25,298 nt of DNA, from the NCBI RefSeq assembly GCF_002014825.1, contig NZ_MUYU01000025.1, positions 25,728 to 51,025 of the forward strand. Reading direction: 5' to 3'. Under the pieces are notes generated by a model. It saw nothing but the letters and a program-made list of their open reading frames with translations. It was not told where the DNA came from and searched no databases. Source of the stretch: Moraxella pluranimalium (GTDB lineage Bacteria; Pseudomonadota; Gammaproteobacteria; Pseudomonadales; Moraxellaceae). The position numbers were made by a program, and so were the translations under genes. Of this stretch, positions 16,569 through 25,298 are shown in pieces (the stretch's first letter is position 1; every line of letters begins with the position of its first letter).

Positions 16569-17474
16569 TCACAGTGCCGACAGACGCTCAACTGATGGCG
16601 CATAATAATACGCCCCCGATACCGCTGTGGTGACATTCTTGAGCAGTAGGTCAGTCTTGCCATCAGTCTCGCCGAACATCGACAGTAGCTGTGCTTCGAT
16701 ATTCCACAGGCGTGCACTATAGGCGATGAACATCAGCCCATGCTCACCACTGACCGTGCCGTATGGCAGACTGCGACGGACGATTTCGAGTGTTTTGCCG
16801 TCTTCTTTGAGATTGGTGCGACCCAAGTGCGAGTCAGGCAGACGATCAGCCTTATCAAACTCGATATTATCCACCTTTGAGCGACCGATACAGTGCTCTT
16901 GTTCGGCGATAGGCAGGGCATCCCATTTTGGCAAATCATGGCGATATTTTTGTACCATCACATAGCTACCACCGGCATCGATACCATCTGCGATGACGGC
17001 GACTTCGTTGATATGCTCGCCTTGGGGGTTTTCTGTGCCATCGACGAAGCCTTCTAGCCCGCGATTTTCGACCCAGCGAAAGCCATGCGTTTCGCTCTTG
17101 ATATCAATCAAGCCATCAAACGCACGCACCACCGCCATCGCTAGGCTGAAGTTGATATCATGGCGCAGCGACTGGATATGAAATAGCACATCCTGCTGTG
17201 TCGCAGGAGCAAGCCCACCGCCGAGTGGACGGAACGGCTTGATTTGGCTACCTTCACCATCTTTGGCAAATCTCGCCCACGCATCCGCCCCAAAGCCGAT
17301 GGTGAGGCTAAGCTGTTCACCGGCGTACTTATCCTGTAGCTCGGAAAGTGTGCTCAGTGCATCACGGCACGCTGCAGCAATGGCAGTCGTGTCATCGGTG
17401 GTGAATGTCGCTTCAATAAAAATACCCGCACGGCAATGATCAAAGATGATGGCTGACTGTGGTGTGGCTGTCAT
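16569..17474 (-). CDS. Dyp-type (YfeX-like) haem peroxidase
   Basis: Dye-decolourising peroxidases are cytosolic haem enzymes that reduce hydrogen peroxide. E. coli YfeX is the closest family member I can recall, with very similar sequence throughout. The 301-residue chain carries GFVDGTENP at 142-150 with the distal Asp145, the proximal haem ligand His216 (DSHLGRTNLKEDGK), and the distal Arg233 (IVRRSLPYG). HGFRWVENR at 130-138 and the C-terminal GAYYYAPSVERL also match YfeX. There is no Tat or Sec signal, and no C-terminal extension like those that target some Dyp enzymes into encapsulins, so it should be free in the cytosol. AAGGAT lies 5 nt before the ATG, and an extended -10 promoter lies about 60 nt upstream. 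priA follows at 34 nt. Confidence 0.94.
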   Translation of the reverse strand: MTATPQSAIIFDHCRAGIFIEATFTTDDTTAIAAACRDALSTLSELQDKYAGEQLSLTIGFGADAWARFAKDGEGSQIKPFRPLGGGLAPATQQDVLFHIQSLRHDINFSLAMAVVRAFDGLIDIKSETHGFRWVENRGLEGFVDGTENPQGEHINEVAVIADGIDAGGSYVMVQKYRHDLPKWDALPIAEQEHCIGRSKVDNIEFDKADRLPDSHLGRTNLKEDGKTLEIVRRSLPYGTVSGEHGLMFIAYSARLWNIEAQLLSMFGETDGKTDLLLKNVTTAVSGAYYYAPSVERLSAL

Positions 17475-17540
17475 GGCTGATCCTTATAAGTTTAATGTTA
17501 ATCAATGGTAAATGGAGTTGAATAATATCAATGTTTAATC

Positions 17541-17549
17541 ATTATACCA
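17541..17549 (-). promoter_or_regulatory. Predicted promoter of the peroxidase gene
   Basis: The minus strand reads TGGTATAAT, a perfect extended -10 (TG, one base, TATAAT). The -35 region is poor, which is tolerated with an extended -10. The start point would be near 17534, giving a leader of about 60 nt. Confidence 0.6.
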
Positions 17550-17893
17550 AAAAAATCCCAAGGCGTGGATAGCTACGCTGATAAATTAGCAACCATCATC
17601 AATCAGCCCATCCATCCTGACAAATCCGCCAACAAGCCCAAGCCACACCGCCAATCAGTCGCTCAAATATGATTTGCAATTTGGTTAATTCAATCATAAA
17701 AATTTGTAATTAGTAATAACATATCATTTCACCATTTGAAATTTACAAAAACTATACACAACCCCCCCCATTGATAAAATTGTATAAAAATACACGGAAT
17801 AAACTATATATAAATCAAATAGTTATCATGCAAAAATTACTAGTACGAACTTACAAAATGAATAAAATATTTCAGGTTATCTAGACGAATTTA
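17550..17893. other. AT-rich intergenic region upstream of the adhesin
   Basis: I find no gene here. The first part (about 17560-17670) is less AT-rich and slightly gene-like, but every frame is interrupted by stops; it could be an old gene remnant that I cannot identify. From 17680 onward it is strongly AT-rich, with a run of eight C at 17762-17769. It separates the divergent peroxidase and adhesin genes. Confidence 0.6.
17762..17769. repeat. Poly-C tract (8 C) upstream of the adhesin
   Basis: Eight consecutive C lie in a very AT-rich context, 276 nt before the adhesin ATG. Homopolymeric G/C tracts upstream of or within Moraxella catarrhalis adhesin genes (uspA1, hag) are known to vary in length and change expression. 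Whether this one varies cannot be told from one sequence. Confidence 0.6.
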
Positions 17894-17902
17894 TGCTAAA
17901 AT
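17894..17902 (+). promoter_or_regulatory. Candidate extended -10 promoter of the adhesin gene
   Basis: The plus strand reads TGCTAAAAT, an extended -10 (TG, one base, TAAAAT, five of six). The -35 is weak. A start near 17909 would give a leader of about 137 nt containing both inverted repeats described next. Confidence 0.45.
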
Positions 17903-17919
17903 ACACCATGATAATTTCT

Positions 17920-17950
17920 GTAAGTTGCGCCATTGTTAGGCGAATCTTAC
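17920..17950 (+). other. Leader hairpin 1 upstream of the adhesin
   Basis: A 12-position inverted repeat (GTAAGTTGCGCC at 17920-17931 with GGCGAATCTTAC at 17939-17950) has two internal mismatches and a 7-nt loop. It would form early in the adhesin leader RNA. Confidence 0.5.
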
Positions 17951-17963
17951 GGCTTCAATTGGT

Positions 17964-18023
17964 CTTAAGTGTATGTAATTATTTTGCGACTATTTCGTGA
18001 TAATCCACCACTTAAGTTTTTTT
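17964..18023 (+). terminator. Terminator-like hairpin in the adhesin leader (possible attenuator)
   Basis: A perfect 8-bp inverted repeat CTTAAGTG (17964-17971) and CACTTAAG (18009-18016) encloses a 37-nt loop with an inner ATTAT/ATAAT pairing. It is followed directly by seven T (18017-18023). It ends 22 nt before the adhesin ATG, so if it terminates transcription it would do so within the gene's own leader. The large loop and AT-rich stem make it weaker than a standard terminator. Confidence 0.45.
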
Positions 18024-18045
18024 GTTCTAAACTAATAGAGATAAT

Positions 18046-21000
18046 ATGAACAAAGTCTATAAAGTAATTTGGAACCATGCGACTCGTACATGGGTCGCTG
18101 CTTCTGAAATCGCTCGCTCAAAAGGCAAAACAAAATCAGTCAAGACTGCTAAGACAGCCCTAGCGGCAGCCGTGGCAGTAGCTGCAGCAACTGCAGGCAC
18201 TTCTGCACATGCAGCGATGGCTGTGGGTGGTGATCCAAACGGTGCAATCGATGAAGTTGTTGCAGCGGATTGGTCAAGTTTGTCAGCTGCACAACTCCAA
18301 GCTATCTCAATTACCGCCGGTTCAGGTAAGAGTGCCGCAACAGTTTCAAATGCGGGCAAGGGTATGGCAATTGGTGAAAATGCAACTGTGTCATACGTCC
18401 ATGCTACAAATGCTGGTTTGATGAGAAATGCTGGTGGTACTGCAATTGGTTACAACTCAACAGTTGAAAACTCAATGAAGGGTACTGCTATTGGTGCGGA
18501 AACATATACTAACTATAATGCGGTTGTGATTGGTGCTAATGCTAAATTCATTGGCGATAGTGCCGATAGATCGGTTGAATCAAGACCTGCTGTTGTTATT
18601 GGTAGTGATGCACTAGTACGAAATGTTGGGACGGATGGTCAGAATCGTGGAGCAACCGTAATCGGTGGTAATGCACTCGCTGGATTTTTAACCCCTGCTG
18701 GCGCTGCTGCTGGTACTGCGGGAAGTCTAAGTGATGTAGATTATACTACATATAGTGGCGGATTGGATGCAGGCCGCTTGATGTATCGCGCAGGTGTTAC
18801 TGATGATACAGGTGCTCAATCTCGACGCTTGCAATCAAATGAAGCGGTTGCGATTGGTTTTGACTCTCGTGCTATCGGCGATCAGTCAATTGCAATCGGT
18901 GCCCAGGTTGTATCAGGTCATTCATCGGTTGCGATTGGTTCAAATGATTATGACGCAATCGTAACTCAGCCTAATGTTGCTAACAAATTCTACGATATCA
19001 CAGGAACGGAATTACCAAAAAACAATGTCAGTGGCTGGTATGAAACTACCTATGCTAAAGATGGCTCTGTAGCTATTGGTGCAAAAGCACATTCAAATGA
19101 GTTGTTTGGTACAGCACTGGGTTCAGCCGCTTATGTACAGGCGGGTGCTGAGCTAGGTACGGCAATTGGTGCGGGGGCTCGTGTAGGCAACCAAACAACA
19201 GCAGCTGGTGCTAATATGACCTCCACCTCTATTACTTCTACCAAAGGTGGTGTGGCAATCGCAGCAGGTTCGGTGGCAGAAGGTGATTTCACTACCGCAG
19301 TAGGTACAGGTTCTAAAGCTCTGGCAGTGAACGCAACGGCTCTAGGTTATAAAGCACTTGCAAATGCAACTAACGCAACCGCAGTTGGTGCGGCAGCCAT
19401 TGCAGCAGCTGACAATGCTCTTGCTTATGGTGCGAACGCTACCGCATATGCAGATAACTCTGTCGCTATCGGTACGAATGCTACCGTTACTTCTACTGGT
19501 ACATCGTCTATCGCCTTTGGTTCAAATGCCAACGTATCAGGCGAGCGTTCAGTTGCACTAGGTAATAATATCACTGCTCTAAGCACCAATGGCTCAGTCG
19601 TCCTAGGTGATAGCTCAGTCGAAGTGACTGGTAAAGGCGCTGGTGCACCAGAAGCAGTTGCGACTGTTAAAGAAGTGACCATTGGCTCAGGCGCAGCGAC
19701 ATTGACCTACTCAGGCTTTGCAGGTCAGGTCAAGGACGCAGGTCAGTACGTATCTATCGGCTCAGTGGGCGCAGAGCGTCAAATCAAGAACGTCGCACCG
19801 GGTGCAATCACCAATGTATCTACCGATGCCATCAACGGCTCACAGCTATATGCTGCGTTGGATGTTGTTGGTCAACAAATTGGTAACATCTATTTCCATA
19901 CTAATGATGGAACAACTACTCAAGGAGCAGGTGATTCTGCAACTAACCTTGGTAAAATTACCGATAAAGCAGGTGCAACAGGTGAGTATGCAGTGACTGC
20001 TGGTGTGAATGCGACATCTCCGTCAATAGCAGGTGTTGCAATTGGTCACGGTGCAAAAGTTGAGAAATCATCTAGCACCACAGGTTCTGGTATTGCTATC
20101 GGTACAAATACATTGGCACGTGATGGCAGTGTTGTTATCGGCCAAGAAGCTAAAATTATAGGAGATACTGGTCCGTCAGGTGCTCCAGGCGCAGTTGCTG
20201 TTGGTAAAGGTGCAACTGTTGAGCAATACAAAGGTGGTCATTCAACGGCAATCGCAATCGGTAACAATGCTTATGCGATGGCTTCACAAACTACTGCACG
20301 TGGAACGGATCGCTTAGGCAATGAGGTTATTGTCGGTGTTGGTACCTCTATTGGTGATAGCGCTGTTTCTGGCCAGAGTTCTGTTGCATTTGGTCAGCTT
20401 GCCAAAGCTGAGAAATCGAATGCTGCTGCATTAGGTACAACCGCGCTTGCATCGGCTGATTATGCTTCTGCTGTAGGTTTTGCTTCAAAAGCAACTGGTG
20501 ATCAGTCTGTCGCTGTTGGTTATAACGCCACCGCTGCTAAGTTTATGGATACCGTGATTGGTCCGATGTCTAGTGCAACAGGTGGAAACTCTGTTGCGGT
20601 AGGTCCAGGTGCTCATGCAACTGCCGGTACTGCTATCGCGATTGGTTCTGCTTCAAATGCTAACTCAACAGGCTCAATTGCAATGGGTTGCCAAACTAAA
20701 GCATTTGCAGTGAATGCGACCGCTATCGGTCATGCTGCTACAGCAGCTGATGTTGCGGCGACCGCAGTCGGTGTGGCGGCACGTTCATTTGGCGATAGCT
20801 CGTTTGCTGCTTCTCGTCTATCTCGTGCACATGGCGACAGCTCAAATGCAGTTGGTTTCCGTGCATTTGCATTAGGTACCAACTCAACAGCAATCGGTAC
20901 CAATGCGACAGCATCAACAGGTAACTCAATTGCTATCGGTTCAGGCGCGGTGTCTGGTCAAGCGACTGCAGACTTGACAAGACTAAATGCTGCTCATGCA

Positions 21001-24000
21001 ACTCTTGCTCAGCAGTACAATACTGCAAATGATCCAGCAATCATCGCAGCACAAAAAGCAATCATCGCTGCTGAAGAAGCAAAACTGGCTGCTGCGAACG
21101 CACAAAATACCATTGCAATTGGTAATTTAGCCCAAGCAACTCACGCAGATGCAGTGGCTTTAGGTAGTGGCTCAATTACAACAACAGCTAATCCAACCAC
21201 TGAAGGTACGGTTGCAGGTGTAACTTATGGCACATTTGCAGGTACAACACCGACATCAGTAGTATCTGTTGGTTCTGAAGGTAAAGAGCGTCAAATCGTT
21301 AACGTAGCGGCAGGCCGTATCTCACCAACATCTACCGATGCAATCAACGGCTCACAGCTATACTATGCTTATAAACAAGCGGCTAAACCATTAACGATCA
21401 CTGCCAACACCAATGCAGATACCGATGCTGAGACGCTAGATAAGACTTATGCAGCAGGTGACGGTACACAGCAACAATTAGGTGAAGCACTTGCTATCAT
21501 CGGTGCAGCGACTAAAGTAGATGGCGTTGCTCGTGATACAGCAGCTCCAACAGCAGGTACTTACTCAGCCAAAAACGTACAAACCGTTGTTTCTAACAAT
21601 GAAGTACAAATCCAAATCGCTGAAAAACCTGAGTTCAAAGAAATCAAAGTTAAAGCTGATGATGCAGACAACAACCCAGTTGTTATCTCAAGTGGCGCAG
21701 GTGATACTGGTGGTACGATTTCTAATCTAACTACTGTTATCCAACCACCAGTAGGTGCAACCGAAACTACAGCGAAACCAACCACTGGTCTAACCAACGC
21801 TGCTACTCTAGGTGACGTACTAAATGCTGGCTGGAACCTAAAAGAAAACGGTACAGCTAAAGACGTAGTAACACCATACGACACTGTGAACTTCGTTAAC
21901 GGCAATGGTACTACTGTTACTGTAACGCCAAGCAATAACGGCGCTTCAAATGAAATCAAAGTTGACATTAACCTTGCTGATCCAAACCTAACCACGACTG
22001 TTGGTGATAATAAGCTTGCAGATGATACAGCAGGCAAAGATGGTAAAGTTGAAGCACCGACAACAGGTGGCGACAAACTGGTTAATGCAACCACTGTGGC
22101 TAATGCTATCAACGCATCAGGCTTTACTCTGAAGTCTTCTGCAACTGCAGAAGGTACCAAAGACGTAGCAAGCACTGGTGATGAACTTATCAATCCAGGT
22201 GATGTGATTGAGATGGTTGCTGGTAAGAATATGGCTGTTAAGCAAGCAGCTAACGGTACAATCACTTACTCAACTGAAGATAGCGTTGAATTTACCAACG
22301 TAAACGTCACTTCAAAACTACCAGTTACTTCAATCAATGTCGGTGAAAAAGCCGCAAAAACTGCAACCGATCTACTTGATCTGACCACTGCAGCGAAAAA
22401 CACACCTGATGCTGTTGTTACCGCCAAAGATCTAGCGAACTACGGCTGGGTAGTAGCAACACCTGACAATGGTTATGATGCAGCTGTGAAGAATGCAAAC
22501 ACTGTAAACTTCATCGGCGACAACCATATCTCTGTGACTGGTGCAAACAATGCAACAACTGGTACTTATGATGTGAAGATTGAGCTTGCTGATTCAGGTG
22601 CGATTAGCTTTGTAGAAGATACCACAGGCGCAGCCCCAGTTAATACAGGTGCTGTCAAAGCGGGCGATACAGATGGCAACAACCCAACTGGCTTTGTAAG
22701 TGCCAAGACCGTCGCTGACGCTATCAACGGCTCAGGCTGGAGAACCAACTCAACCACAGCAACTGGTCCAGCAACCGAAACCTTGGTTAACCCAGGTGAA
22801 CAAGTCAACTTTGAAGCTGGCAAAAACATGGTTGTCACTCAAAAAGTTGAAAAAGATGCAAACGGTGCAGATGTGATCTCTTACACCTATGCAACAGCTG
22901 ATGACGTAACCTTCAACAGCACCACTGTTGGTGGCAACGAAATCACTTATACAGATAAAGATGGTAATCCAGTTACTAAAAATAAAGCTGGTGATTTTGT
23001 TGATGCTCAAGGCAATGTTGTAGATCCAGCAGATGTTATCACCAAAGTGGAGAACCCAATCACTATTGGTACTGTAGATGGTAAGAATGTGATTTCTAAC
23101 CTAAATTCTACCTTGCCAAATACAACAAGTGTCGGTGATGCACCTACAAAAACTGCGCCAAACAAAGCGGATGGTACACCATTTACCGCAAAAGACGCTC
23201 AAGACCTTGTGAACACTGCAGGTAATAACGCAGCAACACTAGGTGACGTACTAAATGCTGGTTGGAATCTGAAAGTTAACAATGAAGATGTGGACTTTGT
23301 TAAGCCATACGACACTGTTGCCTTTGTAAACGGTACTGGTACGACTGCACGTGTTGAGTCTAAAGATGGTGTTCAAAGCAATATCACATTTGATGTGAAT
23401 GTTGATAACAAGACCACCGAAATCACTTATGCAGATGCTAAAGGTAACCTACTAACTCCTGTTAAAGATGCAGCTGGCAACATCACTGGCTATACCAATG
23501 AAGATGGTTCTCCATACACTGGTCCTGTAACCAGCCAAATCTCTGCTATTGGACCAAAAGTTAATGGTGAAAACGTCACTGGTCCAATCAGCCTAGTTAA
23601 TGGCGATACGACAACCGTGACTAACACACCAGATGGTATCAAGGTTGAGGTGAATACTGGTGAAATCACTCCTGAAGCCGACGGCTCTGTCACAGGTCCT
23701 GTAACCCCAGCGTTGACTGATGCGCTAAAAGCAGCTGAAGATGCACTAGCAGCACTACCTGATACTGCAACTGAAGCTGAGAAGAAAGCAGCTCAAGATG
23801 CCGTAGATGCAGCACAAACTGCAATCAACAATGCAGGTAATCAAGTTGCAACTGCTCAAAACGTTGCAGATGCAATCAATGGTTCAGGTTGGAACCTACA
23901 AGAAAACGGTAACCATAAAGACCTAGTTACACCATCTAATATCGTGAACTTCGTCAATGGTACTGGTACAACAGCTAATATTACCACCAGCAAAGATGGT

Positions 24001-25119
24001 ACGATTAGCAATGTGACTTATAATGTGAATGTAGATAACAGCACAACCATGATTACTTATGCTGCGACCGATGCAGATGGTAATCCAATCACAGCATATC
24101 TACAACCAGATGGCACTTACAACACCCAAAAAGATGGTAAGGGTGCGACTGTAGAAGCAGATAAGATCACAGGTAGCCAAATCACAGCGATCGCTCCGAC
24201 GACTCAGGTCAATGGCAATGATGTAACCGGCCCTGTAAATCTAGTGAATGGCAATACTACCACGGTATCTAATACACCAGATGGCATCAAGGTTGAAGTG
24301 AATACCACACCGCTAACCAATGCTGATAATGGTAAGGTCAACACACCTGCTAAGCCAGATGCAATCGCAACCGCTGGTGATGTCGCTAAAGCAATCAATG
24401 GTTCAGGCTTTACACTAACCGCGCAAGGTGCAAATGGTTCATTGGTAAGTCCAGGTGAAACTGTAGATATGAAGAATACTGATGGTAACATCAATATCAC
24501 CAAATCTGCAGATAACAATGATGTGATCTACAATCTGTCAGCAGATGTGAATGTATCTAACTCAATCACAGCGCCAAATGTTAATGCAACGACAGTGAAT
24601 GTTGGTGGTGCAGTCAATGGCGCACCAAACACAGCGCTAACCACTGTTGCAGGCACTGTACTTGAGTCTGATGGTACAACTCCAGCAACTGCTGATCAAG
24701 ATCCAAATACTGGTGCAGGTACTGGCTATGCCCTAAGCGTTGGTGGTAACCAAATCACTCACGTAGCAAATGGCGCAATCAGCCCATCTTCTACTGATGC
24801 GATCAACGGTAGCCAGCTATATGCGCTACAAAGCAACATCAATAACCAAATTGGTGATGTGAACAACCGCATCGGTGATCTAGATGCTAACCGTAAAGCT
24901 GGCTCAGCATCAGCGATGGCTGCTGCAGGTCTGCCACAAGCATACCGTGAAGGTCAGTCTGGTATCGTAGCGGCTCTAGGTCAGTACGAAGGTGAGACTG
25001 GTGTGGCTGTAGGCTTTACCTCAATCTCTGACAATGGCAAGTGGTTGTTCCGTGGTTCATACGCAACCAACAGCCAAAACGAGAATGCAGGTAACCTAGG
25101 TATTGGTTACTACTGGTAA
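18046..25119 (+). CDS. Trimeric autotransporter adhesin (YadA/Hag-like), 2357 aa
   Basis: This is a type Vc secreted outer-membrane adhesin that trimerises. The N-terminus is an ESPR signal ([20 protein letters not shown]) with an Ala/Val core and cleavage near AHA56. Head 1 runs to about 570 and consists of left-handed beta-roll repeats of the AIG-x-x-A type, interrupted by a HIM-like insert (about 299-341). Neck 1 is at 577-602 ([10 protein letters not shown] to INGSQLY). A second head (about 640-1070) carries a helical insert at 976-1020 and the only cysteine I see, Cys882. Neck 2 is at 1081-1106. The stalk (about 1110-2230) holds repeated modules with GWNL or GF rings at Trp1263, Trp1740 and Trp1949, plus an alanine-rich helical insert at 1889-1930. 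Neck 3 is near 2234-2259. The YadA anchor of about 98 residues ends in Tyr-Trp, as outer-membrane barrels do. A weak AGAG lies before the ATG. Confidence 0.97.
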   Translation: MNKVYKVIWNHATRTWVAASEIARSKGKTKSVKTAKTALAAAVAVAAATAGTSAHAAMAVGGDPNGAIDEVVAADWSSLSAAQLQAISITAGSGKSAATVSNAGKGMAIGENATVSYVHATNAGLMRNAGGTAIGYNSTVENSMKGTAIGAETYTNYNAVVIGANAKFIGDSADRSVESRPAVVIGSDALVRNVGTDGQNRGATVIGGNALAGFLTPAGAAAGTAGSLSDVDYTTYSGGLDAGRLMYRAGVTDDTGAQSRRLQSNEAVAIGFDSRAIGDQSIAIGAQVVSGHSSVAIGSNDYDAIVTQPNVANKFYDITGTELPKNNVSGWYETTYAKDGSVAIGAKAHSNELFGTALGSAAYVQAGAELGTAIGAGARVGNQTTAAGANMTSTSITSTKGGVAIAAGSVAEGDFTTAVGTGSKALAVNATALGYKALANATNATAVGAAAIAAADNALAYGANATAYADNSVAIGTNATVTSTGTSSIAFGSNANVSGERSVALGNNITALSTNGSVVLGDSSVEVTGKGAGAPEAVATVKEVTIGSGAATLTYSGFAGQVKDAGQYVSIGSVGAERQIKNVAPGAITNVSTDAINGSQLYAALDVVGQQIGNIYFHTNDGTTTQGAGDSATNLGKITDKAGATGEYAVTAGVNATSPSIAGVAIGHGAKVEKSSSTTGSGIAIGTNTLARDGSVVIGQEAKIIGDTGPSGAPGAVAVGKGATVEQYKGGHSTAIAIGNNAYAMASQTTARGTDRLGNEVIVGVGTSIGDSAVSGQSSVAFGQLAKAEKSNAAALGTTALASADYASAVGFASKATGDQSVAVGYNATAAKFMDTVIGPMSSATGGNSVAVGPGAHATAGTAIAIGSASNANSTGSIAMGCQTKAFAVNATAIGHAATAADVAATAVGVAARSFGDSSFAASRLSRAHGDSSNAVGFRAFALGTNSTAIGTNATASTGNSIAIGSGAVSGQATADLTRLNAAHATLAQQYNTANDPAIIAAQKAIIAAEEAKLAAANAQNTIAIGNLAQATHADAVALGSGSITTTANPTTEGTVAGVTYGTFAGTTPTSVVSVGSEGKERQIVNVAAGRISPTSTDAINGSQLYYAYKQAAKPLTITANTNADTDAETLDKTYAAGDGTQQQLGEALAIIGAATKVDGVARDTAAPTAGTYSAKNVQTVVSNNEVQIQIAEKPEFKEIKVKADDADNNPVVISSGAGDTGGTISNLTTVIQPPVGATETTAKPTTGLTNAATLGDVLNAGWNLKENGTAKDVVTPYDTVNFVNGNGTTVTVTPSNNGASNEIKVDINLADPNLTTTVGDNKLADDTAGKDGKVEAPTTGGDKLVNATTVANAINASGFTLKSSATAEGTKDVASTGDELINPGDVIEMVAGKNMAVKQAANGTITYSTEDSVEFTNVNVTSKLPVTSINVGEKAAKTATDLLDLTTAAKNTPDAVVTAKDLANYGWVVATPDNGYDAAVKNANTVNFIGDNHISVTGANNATTGTYDVKIELADSGAISFVEDTTGAAPVNTGAVKAGDTDGNNPTGFVSAKTVADAINGSGWRTNSTTATGPATETLVNPGEQVNFEAGKNMVVTQKVEKDANGADVISYTYATADDVTFNSTTVGGNEITYTDKDGNPVTKNKAGDFVDAQGNVVDPADVITKVENPITIGTVDGKNVISNLNSTLPNTTSVGDAPTKTAPNKADGTPFTAKDAQDLVNTAGNNAATLGDVLNAGWNLKVNNEDVDFVKPYDTVAFVNGTGTTARVESKDGVQSNITFDVNVDNKTTEITYADAKGNLLTPVKDAAGNITGYTNEDGSPYTGPVTSQISAIGPKVNGENVTGPISLVNGDTTTVTNTPDGIKVEVNTGEITPEADGSVTGPVTPALTDALKAAEDALAALPDTATEAEKKAAQDAVDAAQTAINNAGNQVATAQNVADAINGSGWNLQENGNHKDLVTPSNIVNFVNGTGTTANITTSKDGTISNVTYNVNVDNSTTMITYAATDADGNPITAYLQPDGTYNTQKDGKGATVEADKITGSQITAIAPTTQVNGNDVTGPVNLVNGNTTTVSNTPDGIKVEVNTTPLTNADNGKVNTPAKPDAIATAGDVAKAINGSGFTLTAQGANGSLVSPGETVDMKNTDGNINITKSADNNDVIYNLSADVNVSNSITAPNVNATTVNVGGAVNGAPNTALTTVAGTVLESDGTTPATADQDPNTGAGTGYALSVGGNQITHVANGAISPSSTDAINGSQLYALQSNINNQIGDVNNRIGDLDANRKAGSASAMAAAGLPQAYREGQSGIVAALGQYEGETGVAVGFTSISDNGKWLFRGSYATNSQNENAGNLGIGYYW
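21808..21830 (+). repeat. Direct repeat copy 1 in adhesin stalk module
   Basis: A 23-nt sequence encoding LGDVLNAG recurs exactly at 23239-23261, inside a longer, diverged module (about 40 residues, from [15 protein letters not shown] onward). The second copy lies about 1.43 kb (477 codons, in frame) downstream, so recombination between the copies would delete or duplicate 477 residues without a frameshift. Confidence 0.8.
23239..23261 (+). repeat. Direct repeat copy 2 in adhesin stalk module
   Basis: This is the exact 23-nt partner of the copy at 21808-21830. The residues after it ([20 protein letters not shown]) align with those after copy 1 ([20 protein letters not shown]), showing that a whole module was duplicated. 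Confidence 0.8.
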
Positions 25120-25134
25120 TGTAAGTATTTAGTA

Positions 25135-25170
25135 CACAATCGCATCGCAGCTATTGCGGTGCGATTTGTG
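25135..25170 (+). terminator. Stem-loop after the adhesin, probable terminator
   Basis: A long inverted repeat (25135-25149 with 25155-25170, core TCGCA/TGCGA) has a 5-nt loop, one bulged base and one G-U pair. It lies 15 nt past the stop codon. The following sequence is AT-rich (AATTATTTAATTAC) but has no pure T run, so termination could be partial. Confidence 0.55.
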
Positions 25171-25191
25171 AATTATTTAATTACTTTCTAA

Positions 25192-25211
25192 CACAACCCT
25201 TAACGGTTGTG
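25192..25211. repeat. Small perfect palindrome before the last gene
   Basis: CACAACC and GGTTGTG (7 bp) are separated by 6 nt. They lie just upstream of an AT-rich stretch containing TATAGT, about 70 nt before the next start codon. This could be an operator or a short hairpin, with no T run following. Confidence 0.4.
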
Positions 25212-25281
25212 ATAAAATATAGTCACGCAAAGTAAACATTGCGATAGACTTCATTGATTTTAATCATCTTAAGGAACTTCT

Positions 25282-25298
25282 ATGAAAACCCTTTACAA
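25282..25298 (+). CDS. Start of a further gene, cut by the window end
   Basis: An ATG at 25282 follows AAGGA with a 6-nt gap, a good ribosome-binding site, and is followed by codons for MKTLY. Only five full codons are present, so the product cannot be identified. A Lys at position 2 would fit a signal peptide, and genes next to trimeric autotransporters are often outer-membrane proteins, but that is speculation. Confidence 0.5.

Noticed and set aside
17560..17680. Slightly gene-like stretch between the peroxidase and the adhesin
   Set aside because: All frames are interrupted by stop codons and none gives a recognisable protein, so I do not call a pseudogene.
21561..22265. Long open frame of 234 codons on the strand opposite the adhesin stalk
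   Set aside because: Its Val/Ser/Pro-rich composition is what results from reading the antisense of Thr/Asn/Gly-rich adhesin codons. There is no start context and no recognisable domain. Several similar antisense frames occur along the adhesin gene.
18046..25119. Repeats in the adhesin considered as a CRISPR or tandem satellite array
   Set aside because: The repeats are degenerate, protein-coding, in frame and irregularly spaced. They reflect beta-roll and stalk modules, not a DNA array.

Overview
The window looks like a chromosomal segment of a Moraxella-type gammaproteobacterium (Moraxellaceae). The evidence is the protein content (RNase R, IspA, ThrS, IF3, TrmB, PriA, MutY), small Moraxellaceae-style conserved proteins, and a very large ESPR-type trimeric autotransporter resembling the Hag/MID adhesins of Moraxella. 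Family and genus are inferred from protein likeness only. I see no rRNA, tRNA, insertion sequence, prophage or CRISPR array. Most of the first 17.5 kb is densely packed housekeeping sequence.

Layout. 1-1100: two small exported proteins on the minus strand (a four-cysteine protein and a DUF2147 protein), the second with a recognisable promoter and terminator. 1113-3666: a minus-strand pair (secreted lipoprotein DNA/RNA endonuclease plus a small conserved protein) divergent from mutY. 3691-7296: a minus-strand operon rnr - small membrane protein - ispA, ending in a terminator that overlaps the mutY stop codon. 7496-8029: a RimI-type acetyltransferase. 8137-10797: thrS and infC on the minus strand. 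infC uses an AUU start and is cut off from thrS by a strong terminator followed by its own promoter; rpmI-rplT do not follow. 10947-12102: an antibiotic-biosynthesis-monooxygenase-type protein and trmB. 12277-14002: a DUF2628 membrane protein with a pilin-like C-terminus, followed by a TraX-family membrane protein. 14014-17474: a small unknown ORF, priA and a YfeX-type dye-decolourising peroxidase, all on the minus strand.

17475-18045 is an AT-rich intergenic region. It holds the peroxidase promoter, a run of eight C, a candidate adhesin promoter and a structured leader with two inverted repeats, the second followed by seven T. 18046-25119 encodes one 2357-residue trimeric autotransporter with two consecutive YadA-type heads, three necks, a stalk of repeated Trp/Phe-ring modules, two alanine-rich helical inserts and a YadA membrane anchor. 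A hairpin follows it, and the first codons of another gene start at 25282.

The points most worth a second look are the adhesin's leader and unusual architecture, the DUF2628-pilin fusion, and the rewired thrS/infC locus. No wholly new multi-gene system is evident from the sequence alone.
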